Source: Litoribaculum gwangyangense (GTDB lineage Bacteria; Bacteroidota; Bacteroidia; Flavobacteriales; Flavobacteriaceae). From it: a stretch of DNA of 64,000 nt. Below the pieces are notes generated by a model, which searched no databases, was not told the origin of the DNA, and saw only the letters and a list, made by a program, of their open reading frames with translations. Of the stretch, positions 8,977 through 16,288 are shown piece after piece. The position numbers and the translations under genes are program-made. The stretch is taken from NCBI RefSeq assembly GCF_039543505.1, contig NZ_BAABJW010000001.1, forward strand, positions 1 to 64,000. Direction: 5' to 3'. Within the stretch, counting starts at the first letter, position 1; each line of letters opens with the position of its first letter.

Positions 8977-10920
8977 ATGGCAAACGATAAAAAAAACATA
9001 AAAGAAAATAAACCGAAATTTAGTCCATATTGGATTTATGGTATATTGATAGCCGTTTTCTTAGGCTTTCAATTATTCAGCTCTAGTGAATTTGAAAACG
9101 CTAAAAACATAACCACATCCGAGTTTTTTGAGTATGCAAAAGACAATGATGTTGAAAAAGTAGTTGTTATAAACAGGCGTATAGCCAATGTTTATCTAAC
9201 AAATGAGGCTGAAAATAAAGAAATCCATAAAAAATCGATACCACAAACTTTCATTCCTAGTGCTACTAAATTACCCAACTATAAATTTGAAATTGGGGAC
9301 CTGCAAAATTTTGAAAATGATTTAAAAGCCATAGGCAAGTACGATATATACAGTTTAAAAACCGATGATAATGTCTGGGGAAACCTACTTATGAGTATTC
9401 TTCCCTTTATCCTTTTAATTGGAGTTTGGATATTTATTATGCGACGCATGTCTGGTGGTGCTGGAGGTGGTGCTGGTGGTCAGATTTTCAACATAGGAAA
9501 ATCTAAAGCAAAATTATTTGACCAAAATACAGAGGTTAAAACAACCTTTAAAGATGTTGCTGGTTTAGAAGGTGCTAAAGAAGAAGTTCAAGAAATTGTT
9601 GATTTCCTTAAATTCCCTGAAAAGTACACCTCCCTTGGTGGTAAAATACCAAAAGGAGCTTTATTAGTAGGGCCTCCAGGAACAGGAAAAACATTGTTAG
9701 CAAAAGCTGTGGCAGGAGAAGCTAAAGTGCCTTTCTTCTCTCTCTCTGGTTCAGACTTTGTTGAAATGTTCGTGGGTGTAGGAGCTTCCAGGGTTAGGGA
9801 TTTGTTCAAACAAGCTAAAGAAAAATCACCTTCAATTATTTTCATTGATGAAATTGATGCCATTGGTCGTGCCAGAGGAAAAAATGCCATGTCCGGAAGC
9901 AATGATGAGCGTGAAAATACGCTTAACCAGTTATTAACGGAAATGGATGGTTTCGGTAGCAATACGAACGTTATCGTAATTGCTGCAACCAATAGAGCCG
10001 ATATATTAGATAAGGCTTTAATGCGAGCAGGGCGTTTTGATAGACAAATTTTTGTTGATTTACCTGATGTTCGCGAGCGTAAAGAAATTTTTGAAGTTCA
10101 CTTGCGACCTCTTAAAAAGGCCAAAGATTTAGATTTGGATTTTCTATCTAAACAAACCCCAGGTTTTTCCGGTGCCGATATTGCCAATGTTTGTAATGAA
10201 TCAGCTTTAATTGCAGCCAGAAACGGTAAAAAAGAAGTGGATAAACAAGATTTCTTGGATGCAGTGGATAGAATCATTGGTGGTTTAGAGAAGAAAAATA
10301 AAATTATTACGCCAAGTGAGAAAAAAGCTGTGGCTTACCATGAAGCTGGGCATGCCACCGTAAGTTGGATGCTTGAGCATGCTGCACCATTAGTTAAGGT
10401 AACAATAGTACCTCGTGGCCGTTCCTTAGGGGCCGCATGGTATTTACCAGAAGAGCGATTAATTGTGCGTCCAGAGCAAATGCTTGATGAAATGTGTGCC
10501 GCTCTTGGTGGTCGTGCTGCAGAAAAAGTTATTTTCAATAAAATATCTACTGGAGCTTTAAGCGACCTGGAAAAAGTTACCAAACAGGCCAGAGCCATGG
10601 TTACCGTTTATGGATTAAGCGATAAAATAGGAAACTTAACCTATTATGATTCATCGGGTCAAAACGAATACGGTTTTACCAAACCTTACAGTGAGCAAAC
10701 TGCCGAATTAATAGACAAGGAAATTTCAGATATTATCGAAACTCAATATAAACGAGCTATTAAACTACTTGAAGACCATAAAGATAAATTGACTGAACTC
10801 GCAGAAGTACTTCTTGAAAAAGAAGTTATTTTTAAAGATAACCTTGAAAAAATATTTGGTAAACGAGCTTTTGAAAAAGAGGAGCAGATAACCAGAAAAG
10901 AACAAGAAATTAAAGACTAG
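8977..10920 (+). CDS. ftsH: ATP-dependent zinc metalloprotease FtsH
   Basis: Membrane-anchored AAA+ protease that extracts and degrades membrane and soluble proteins. Two membrane segments (about 17-34 and 137-155) flank the periplasmic domain. Walker A GPPGTGKT is at 232-239, Walker B IIFIDEID at 287-294, and the second region of homology is near 339-356. The zinc site HEAGH is at 455-459, with the third ligand Asp in LSDLEKVT. The 647-residue length is normal. A Gly-rich linker follows the second membrane segment. Transcription is likely shared with rsfS and ends at the 10950 palindrome. Confidence 0.97.
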   Translation: MANDKKNIKENKPKFSPYWIYGILIAVFLGFQLFSSSEFENAKNITTSEFFEYAKDNDVEKVVVINRRIANVYLTNEAENKEIHKKSIPQTFIPSATKLPNYKFEIGDLQNFENDLKAIGKYDIYSLKTDDNVWGNLLMSILPFILLIGVWIFIMRRMSGGAGGGAGGQIFNIGKSKAKLFDQNTEVKTTFKDVAGLEGAKEEVQEIVDFLKFPEKYTSLGGKIPKGALLVGPPGTGKTLLAKAVAGEAKVPFFSLSGSDFVEMFVGVGASRVRDLFKQAKEKSPSIIFIDEIDAIGRARGKNAMSGSNDERENTLNQLLTEMDGFGSNTNVIVIAATNRADILDKALMRAGRFDRQIFVDLPDVRERKEIFEVHLRPLKKAKDLDLDFLSKQTPGFSGADIANVCNESALIAARNGKKEVDKQDFLDAVDRIIGGLEKKNKIITPSEKKAVAYHEAGHATVSWMLEHAAPLVKVTIVPRGRSLGAAWYLPEERLIVRPEQMLDEMCAALGGRAAEKVIFNKISTGALSDLEKVTKQARAMVTVYGLSDKIGNLTYYDSSGQNEYGFTKPYSEQTAELIDKEISDIIETQYKRAIKLLEDHKDKLTELAEVLLEKEVIFKDNLEKIFGKRAFEKEEQITRKEQEIKD

Positions 10921-10949
10921 TGAAGCTGTTAATTTTGCTAAGCTTTATT

Positions 10950-10989
10950 AAAAATCTTAAATTAACCGTACGGTTAATTTAAGATTTTT
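10950..10989. terminator. Perfect 40-bp palindrome, bidirectional terminator and possible operator
   Basis: Two 20-base arms (10950-10969 and 10970-10989) are exact reverse complements, centred on CCGTACGG. In RNA this gives an 18-bp stem with a GTAC loop and a U-rich end, a good terminator for ftsH. Its right end abuts the -7 element at 10990, so the -33 region of the next promoter lies within the palindrome. Confidence 0.75.
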
Positions 10990-10997
10990 TATATTTG
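10990..10997 (+). promoter_or_regulatory. -7 promoter element for the LUD-cdsA-psd-acbP operon
   Basis: TATATTTG immediately follows the 40-bp palindrome and lies 39 bases before the ATG at 11037. Confidence 0.5.
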
Positions 10998-11036
10998 GTA
11001 AACCTCAAAAGAATTCTGTTAATAGCTATATACTAA

Positions 11037-11645
11037 ATGAGTCTTTTTAGAAAAATTTTTGGTAATAAATCTGAGCGTTCGGCTGAAGAATTAAAATCCG
11101 ATGACAGGGGCAAATATATGCCTGAAATTAAACTACCGATAGATGAAAGGTTTACCATAAACTTTAAGGCTAATGGAGGCAAGTTTTTATATTGCGAAAA
11201 TTTAGATGAAATATTCAAAAACATAGATAATATTATTTCCGAGAACAAGTGGGAAGACAAAAAGGTTTTACTACTTGATGAAAATTTAGAAAATAAGTTT
11301 GGTAATTCTAACCTTAAACCAACAAGAAAAGTAAGTGATTCTACTTTTTTTTTAACAACCTGCGAGAATTTAATTGCCAATGATGGGTCTTTGCTCATCT
11401 CATCTAAACAAATTTTCGAAAAAAAACTTCCAGAATTGCCTATTAATTTTATTGTTTTTGCAACAACTAGTCAAATTGTGGAAAATATTGGCGAAGGCTT
11501 AAGAGGTATAAAGTCTAAAAACAGACAAAAAATCCCCACAAATATTACAACCATAAAACACTTTAAATCTGGTGATGAAAAAGATTTTCTAAGTTATGGT
11601 AGTAGTGCTAAAAATTTGTACCTACTACTTTTAGAAGATTTATAG
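11037..11645 (+). CDS. LUD-domain protein (LutC/YkgG-like)
   Basis: A 202-residue protein resembling the LUD domain of LutC, a component linked to lactate utilisation in other bacteria. The C-terminal half has the family pattern: FLTTCENLIANDGSLL, then FIVFATTSQIVENIGEGLRGI near residue 140. The partner iron-sulfur genes lutA and lutB are not nearby. Instead it heads a membrane-lipid operon, with cdsA starting one base after its stop. This placement seems conserved in flavobacteria, so a role apart from lactate is likely but unknown. Confidence 0.75.
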   Translation: MSLFRKIFGNKSERSAEELKSDDRGKYMPEIKLPIDERFTINFKANGGKFLYCENLDEIFKNIDNIISENKWEDKKVLLLDENLENKFGNSNLKPTRKVSDSTFFLTTCENLIANDGSLLISSKQIFEKKLPELPINFIVFATTSQIVENIGEGLRGIKSKNRQKIPTNITTIKHFKSGDEKDFLSYGSSAKNLYLLLLEDL

Positions 11646-11646
11646 T

Positions 11647-12468
11647 ATGAAAGAAATACTTATTAGGTCACTTTCGGGTTTACTATATGTGTCGTTATTA
11701 ATTATTTGTTTAAAATTTGAACAATTATTGATAGCTCTTTTTTTTGTTTTTGGTTTGATTTGCATGGGTGAATTCAAAAAACTTATCCAACTTAAGAGTA
11801 AAATTCCCTACATCATTTTCATTCTACTTTATGCTGTTTTTGGTTATTGGCAAATAGTTTTAAATACTAATACTGGTTTAAACGAAGCTACACAAATACT
11901 TATAGTACTCTCCATATTTGTTGAATTATTTTTAATTAAAGATTTGTTCTCAGGAAAAACTATTCCACTATTTGCAAGTAAACGCTTTATACTTACTACA
12001 TTTTATCTATCAAGTGCCTTTGTGTTTTTAATATTGATTACTAATTACCATCAAAATTACAATCCAAGCATATTACTAGGCTCTTTCATTTTGGTATGGG
12101 TGAATGATTCTTTTGCGTACTTAATTGGCAAAAACTTTGGCAAACAAAAACTATTCGAAAAAATTTCCCCAAAAAAAACAGTAGAAGGCTTTTTGGGTGG
12201 TTTGTTTTTTTCATGTATTGCGAGCTATTTTATTGCTACCTATACAAACACGTTAGATTTTAATAGCTGGCTAATTTTAAGTATTATAGTAAGTGTTTTT
12301 GGTACATTAGGAGATTTAATAGAGTCTAAATTCAAAAGACAGGCAAGCGTAAAGGATAGTGGTGGTATTATGCCTGGGCATGGTGGATTATTAGATCGTT
12401 TAGATAGTATCATTTTTGCCGCACCTTTTATATATTTGTTCTTAAGAATTTTAAATTATGTTTCATAG
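11647..12468 (+). CDS. cdsA: Phosphatidate cytidylyltransferase
   Basis: Makes CDP-diacylglycerol from phosphatidate and CTP, the branch point of phospholipid synthesis, in the inner membrane. The 273-residue protein has about seven or eight hydrophobic segments. The C-terminal signature begins SKFKRQASVKDSGGIMPGHG and ends LLDRLDS. Upstream, FVLVWVNDSFAYLIGK and SPKKTVEGFLGG are also family motifs. It overlaps psd by 11 bases. Confidence 0.95.
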   Translation: MKEILIRSLSGLLYVSLLIICLKFEQLLIALFFVFGLICMGEFKKLIQLKSKIPYIIFILLYAVFGYWQIVLNTNTGLNEATQILIVLSIFVELFLIKDLFSGKTIPLFASKRFILTTFYLSSAFVFLILITNYHQNYNPSILLGSFILVWVNDSFAYLIGKNFGKQKLFEKISPKKTVEGFLGGLFFSCIASYFIATYTNTLDFNSWLILSIIVSVFGTLGDLIESKFKRQASVKDSGGIMPGHGGLLDRLDSIIFAAPFIYLFLRILNYVS

Positions 12469-13117
12469 AGAAGGTCATAAAATTATATTCCTAACATTTG
12501 TTTTTATTGTTGCCTGTTTTTTACTGGTAGACAGCCTTATTGATACACAGTGGTTAAGAACCATTATCATGATTGTTTTATTGGGCTTTTTAATATTGAT
12601 ACTTCAATTTTTCAGAAATCCAAAACGGAAAACATTGTTAAACGATAAACAGGTGATATCTCCTGTTGATGGCAAAGTAGTTGTTATTGAAGAAGTTTTT
12701 GAGAACGAATACTTTAAAGACAAACGCCTGCAAGTAAGTGTTTTTATGTCTCCAATAAATGTTCATGTAACGCGTTACCCTATTGGCGGTAATGTAATCT
12801 TTAGTAAATACCATCCTGGAAAATATTTAGTGGCTTGGCATCCTAAAGCAAGTGAGGAAAATGAGCGCACAACGGTCGTTGTAGAAAACGAAACTTACGG
12901 AAAAGTACTACACAGACAAATTGCTGGAGCGCTGGCTAAACGTATTGTGAATTATGCCAAATTGAATGATAAAGTTTTACAAGGAGGAGAATCTGGTTTT
13001 ATAAAATTTGGTTCAAGGGTAGATTTATTTCTACCTTTAAATACAAAAATAAAGGTTCAACTCAACCAAAAAGTTAAAGGCGGCGAAACTATTATCGCAG
13101 AACTTAATGAAAGATGA
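12458..13117 (+). CDS. psd: Phosphatidylserine decarboxylase family protein
   Basis: Converts phosphatidylserine to phosphatidylethanolamine. The 219-residue length fits the short archaeal/Bacteroidota-type family. One or two membrane segments occupy residues 8-52. The self-cleavage site that makes the pyruvoyl group is the Gly-Ser in FIKFGSRVD (Ser186). Substrate-domain motifs include VFMSPINVHVTRYP. The gene overlaps cdsA by 11 bases and the acyl-CoA-binding gene by 11, so the three are translationally linked. Confidence 0.93.
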   Translation: MFHREGHKIIFLTFVFIVACFLLVDSLIDTQWLRTIIMIVLLGFLILILQFFRNPKRKTLLNDKQVISPVDGKVVVIEEVFENEYFKDKRLQVSVFMSPINVHVTRYPIGGNVIFSKYHPGKYLVAWHPKASEENERTTVVVENETYGKVLHRQIAGALAKRIVNYAKLNDKVLQGGESGFIKFGSRVDLFLPLNTKIKVQLNQKVKGGETIIAELNER

Positions 13118-13373
13118 TGATTTAGACATAGAGTTTCAGCAAGCAGTGGCTCGGGTAAATGAACATACCGATCCATTTCCTGCTGACACCTTATTAAAGC
13201 TATATGCTTATTACAAAAAAGCTACTAACAATTATAGTAGGCCTAGTAGTAAAAAAGCCATTATTAACGCCTTCAAAACTAACGCCTTGTTTCAGGCTAA
13301 AGATATAAGCGAAGATGAAGCTAAACGTGCTTATATCAATTTGGTTAATAATTACTTTCTGTATAGAAGATAA
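13107..13373 (+). CDS. Acyl-CoA-binding protein
   Basis: Small soluble protein that binds long-chain acyl-CoA. The 88 residues follow the ACBP plan: FQQAVARVN, then LLKLYAYYKKATNN, then AFKTNALFQAKDISEDEAKRAYINLV. The usual region between helices two and three is shortened and slightly divergent (SRPSSKKAIINAF). Its start overlaps the psd reading frame, which suggests it supplies or buffers acyl-CoA for lipid synthesis. That link is inferred from context. Confidence 0.9.
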   Translation: MKDDDLDIEFQQAVARVNEHTDPFPADTLLKLYAYYKKATNNYSRPSSKKAIINAFKTNALFQAKDISEDEAKRAYINLVNNYFLYRR

Positions 13374-13384
13374 AGTTTAAAGAA

Positions 13385-13720
13385 CTATTTGTTAATCTCC
13401 AGTTTTTCAGCAAAATAATCGCAGAAATCTTTCATGGTAGCAGTCATTTTTTCATCTTGGGTGGCTCTGTTAAAAGTATCACTCATGGCTACTAGGGTTT
13501 GATGAAAAAAAACTTTCATCTCGTCAACAGGCATATCTTTAGTCCACAAATCTATTCGCAAGGTTTCCTTAGCTTTAGAGTCCCAAACAGCAAGCATCAT
13601 GGCCTTTGCCTCTTCATTGGTTATGCCTCCATCAAGAGCTGTCCAATGTAATTTTTCGGGCACACGGTTTTCATCCAACTCGACATTTAATTCTATTTTA
13701 GAGCTAATTGTTTTTGACAT
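13385..13720 (-). CDS. gldC: Gliding motility protein GldC
   Basis: A 111-residue cytoplasmic protein of the gliding-motility set of Bacteroidota. It supports full gliding but is less critical than the core T9SS components. The sequence follows the family: SKIELNVELDENRVPEKLHW, then EEAKAMMLAVWD, then FFHQTLVAMSDTFNRAT. Its ATG overlaps the gldB stop by one base, so the two are translated together. It is convergent with the acyl-CoA-binding gene, 11 bases apart. Confidence 0.95.
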   Translation of the reverse strand: MSKTISSKIELNVELDENRVPEKLHWTALDGGITNEEAKAMMLAVWDSKAKETLRIDLWTKDMPVDEMKVFFHQTLVAMSDTFNRATQDEKMTATMKDFCDYFAEKLEINK

Positions 13721-14679
13721 TATTTTCTGGGTTTAAATTTTGAATTATTAAAAATATCTTCGGTGCTTTTTATGAGCATATCTTTTAAGGAAACCTCATT
13801 TTCTTTCATATAAGCTCGCACAATTTGCCAACCTATGTATTGTCCTAAACGGCCAGGGGAATCAGTATCAATATCCTCAAGATAAAATTTTGAAAAAGGG
13901 GCATCAATGATGAACCTACCTAGTAATTTTGAATCTGTACTGTATAATAATTCACGCTCAACAAAATATCTCCAAATGTAAGCCTCATTTCTGTTAGCCC
14001 AATCCAATTGAGCCTCTGTATAACCAATTCGCTGCGCTTCCGTTTTAAAGGGAATAACAACATCTTCAAAATACAACTGCTTTCCATAATAAATCATCTC
14101 ATCCAATAAAGTTTTACGTTGAGGATGATAAATATATTTTTCAGCATAAGCCTTAGCCACATCTACTACCAATTGTTCTTTTTTAAAATTTGCTGCTAAG
14201 TATTTTGGAATATTAATGTAAAATTCATGCTCACTTCCCAAGTAATTATCTAAAGCAATAACATCAATAGTATCTGTTACTACCACTTTATTCCTATAAT
14301 CAACATCATTAGTTGTGGTAATAACCCTTGGTGGATGGAACTCAGAAAAATAATACTTTAAATGATTGAACAAAGACTCAATTTCTGCTTCTGTTTCTTT
14401 AAAATCTTCAAATGTTTTATCTACTTCATTAAATAAAAGTATTTGTAGAGTATCCTCCTTTTTAGCCAACCAAAAAGAATCTGTATACTTCTCTGGAAAC
14501 ATAAAAGGATACGCCGTTTTCAATTTTGGTAAGTTTTCAGGAGTAACGTTAGCAAATAATTTTTCAAAACGTTCAACCTTAATATCGGCATTTATATTTG
14601 CTATATCTTTTTCTAAAGTGTTTTCTTTTTTACAAGAAACGACCACTATTAAAATGAACAATAGTATTTTAGATTTCAT
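13720..14679 (-). CDS. gldB: Gliding motility lipoprotein GldB
   Basis: Lipoprotein needed for gliding and type IX secretion. The 319-residue protein begins with a short signal ending in a lipobox (VVVSC, Cys16). Family blocks include RFEKLFANVTPENLPKL, FPEKYTDSFWL and GRLGQYIGWQIVRAYM. An earlier ATG would add six residues, but the ATG at 14679 places the signal correctly. A -7 element lies about 58 bases upstream. The presence of gldB/gldC supports a gliding flavobacterium. Confidence 0.95.
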   Translation of the reverse strand: MKSKILLFILIVVVSCKKENTLEKDIANINADIKVERFEKLFANVTPENLPKLKTAYPFMFPEKYTDSFWLAKKEDTLQILLFNEVDKTFEDFKETEAEIESLFNHLKYYFSEFHPPRVITTTNDVDYRNKVVVTDTIDVIALDNYLGSEHEFYINIPKYLAANFKKEQLVVDVAKAYAEKYIYHPQRKTLLDEMIYYGKQLYFEDVVIPFKTEAQRIGYTEAQLDWANRNEAYIWRYFVERELLYSTDSKLLGRFIIDAPFSKFYLEDIDTDSPGRLGQYIGWQIVRAYMKENEVSLKDMLIKSTEDIFNNSKFKPRK

Positions 14680-14724
14680 ACAAAACTTAAACGACATAAA
14701 TTTTTATAAATTGAGTGTATAGCT

Positions 14725-14732
14725 TATTTTTG
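14725..14732 (+). promoter_or_regulatory. -7 promoter element of nadE
   Basis: TATTTTTG fits TAnnTTTG. A start near 14738 would leave about 33 untranslated bases before the nadE ATG. The predicted start falls inside the -7 element of the opposing gldB promoter. Confidence 0.4.
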
Positions 14733-14736
14733 TTTG

Positions 14737-14744
14737 CAAAGGTA
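14737..14744 (-). promoter_or_regulatory. -7 promoter element of gldB-gldC
   Basis: TACCTTTG on the minus strand fits TAnnTTTG. It overlaps face to face with the nadE promoter, only four bases away. Confidence 0.45.
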
Positions 14745-14771
14745 CTATTCTTAGATTTAAATTTATTTAAA

Positions 14772-15560
14772 ATGCAAACAGAAAAAGTAGTAGATCATAT
14801 AGTTGATTGGTTAAAAGATTATGCCACTAATGCAGGAATGAAAGGTTTTGTAATTGGTGTCTCTGGTGGTATTGATTCTGCAGTTACCTCAACACTTTGT
14901 GCTAAGACTGGTTTACCTCTTTTATGTTTAGAAATGCCTATACATCAATCGCCTTCTCAAGTGAGCAGAGCACTTAATCATATTAAATGGTTAAAATCCA
15001 AATTTAGTCAAGTTAGTATGACTCAGGTTAATTTAACTCCTGTTTTTGATAGCCTCATAGAAGCTTTACCTGCTGTTGATGATGAAGAAAACCGATTTAT
15101 GTCATTAGCCAACACCCGTGCCAGGTTGCGCATGACAGCGTTATACTATTTTGCTGCTCTTGAAAAATATTTAGTCGCAGGTACTGGCAACAAAGTTGAA
15201 GATTTTGGAGTTGGCTTTTACACCAAATATGGCGATGGTGGTGTTGATTTAAGCCCTATTGCCGATTTATTGAAAACCGAAGTTTATACGGTAGCTAAAT
15301 ATTTAGGTATTAATCAAGAAATTATTGACGCTGCCCCTACCGATGGCCTTTGGGGTGATGACAGAACCGATGAAGACCAAATTGGAGCCTCATATCCCGA
15401 ACTTGAATGGGCTATGAAAATGGATGATGAAGGGAAAACAATTAATGATTTTTCTGGAAGGGAATTGGAGGTTTTTAAAATATATAAGCGTTTTAATAAT
15501 TCAAACAAACACAAAATGATTCCTATTCCAATTTGCGAAATTCCTAAGAATTTAATGTAA
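14772..15560 (+). CDS. nadE: NAD+ synthase, ammonia-dependent
   Basis: Makes NAD+ from deamido-NAD+ and ATP. The P-loop SGGIDS is at residues 31-36. FMSLANTRARLRMTALYYFA and GTGNKVEDFGVGFYTKYGDGG are family blocks. The 262-residue length and absence of a glutaminase domain mean it uses free ammonia. A GTG 57 bases upstream is in frame, but it would put hydrophobic residues before the conserved start, so the ATG at 14772 is chosen. Confidence 0.95.
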   Translation: MQTEKVVDHIVDWLKDYATNAGMKGFVIGVSGGIDSAVTSTLCAKTGLPLLCLEMPIHQSPSQVSRALNHIKWLKSKFSQVSMTQVNLTPVFDSLIEALPAVDDEENRFMSLANTRARLRMTALYYFAALEKYLVAGTGNKVEDFGVGFYTKYGDGGVDLSPIADLLKTEVYTVAKYLGINQEIIDAAPTDGLWGDDRTDEDQIGASYPELEWAMKMDDEGKTINDFSGRELEVFKIYKRFNNSNKHKMIPIPICEIPKNLM

Positions 15561-15658
15561 ATATTGTAAAATACTCAAAAAAGTATTACTTTTACTATTA
15601 GCTTAATCTCTCAAAATAATTACTATAAAAGTAATTAATAACTAAAGCGTAATCAATT

Positions 15659-16288
15659 ATGATAAAATTACTAATAGCCGACAATCACCCTATTACAAGA
15701 AAAGGGTTAGAAGTGCTTTTTTCAGCCTCAGCAGACATAAAAATTGTTGGCAGTGTTGATGATGGGGAAGATATCTTGGAGTTTGTTAAAAAAAATCCTG
15801 TGGATATTGTTTTAACAGAAATCGATTTTCCTAAATTGAATGGTTTGACTGTTTTACGCCACTTAAAAAATGATTTTCCTGATATTAAAACTATTATTTT
15901 TAGTGCTCAACCAGAGGATGTTTACGCCATTAATGCACTAAAAGCTGGAGCTGCTGGTTACATGCATAAATCGGTAAATGTTATTACCATTAATGAAGCT
16001 GTTCTAAAAGTAAATGATGGAGGAACTTATCTAAGTAATAAACTTACTGAACAATTAGCCTTTGGTGTCAGAGCCAACAAAAATGGTGCTTACTACAAAA
16101 AATTATCTACCAGGGAATCTGAAGTTTTAAAACTTTTAACTATTGGTAAAAAAAACAAAGAAATTTCCCAAGAATTGGATATTAACGAAAAAACCGTTAG
16201 TACTTACAAAGCACGTTTAATGCGAAAGCTTAAAGTTACTAACTTAGTGGACTTAGTAAACCAAGCTAAACTTAACCAAGAGTTATAA
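15659..16288 (+). CDS. NarL/LuxR-type response regulator with Glu at the phosphoacceptor site
   Basis: A 209-residue DNA-binding regulator. The receiver domain occupies residues 1-120 and a LuxR-type helix-turn-helix 145-205 (LSTRESEVLKLLTIGKKNKE then NEKTVSTYKARLMRKLKV). The acidic pocket is reduced to Asp8 with Asn9. The expected phosphoacceptor Asp is Glu54 (VLTEIDFPKLNG), while Ser82 and Lys104 remain. Aspartyl phosphorylation at that site should therefore be impossible or altered. No kinase gene is adjacent. Its stop codon shares a TTATAA with the convergent dnaG stop. Confidence 0.9.
   Translation: MIKLLIADNHPITRKGLEVLFSASADIKIVGSVDDGEDILEFVKKNPVDIVLTEIDFPKLNGLTVLRHLKNDFPDIKTIIFSAQPEDVYAINALKAGAAGYMHKSVNVITINEAVLKVNDGGTYLSNKLTEQLAFGVRANKNGAYYKKLSTRESEVLKLLTIGKKNKEISQELDINEKTVSTYKARLMRKLKVTNLVDLVNQAKLNQEL

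Noticed and set aside
14366..14722. Plus-strand frame of 118 codons
   Set aside because: Lies entirely opposite gldB, which has a full family match; the frame is a shadow.
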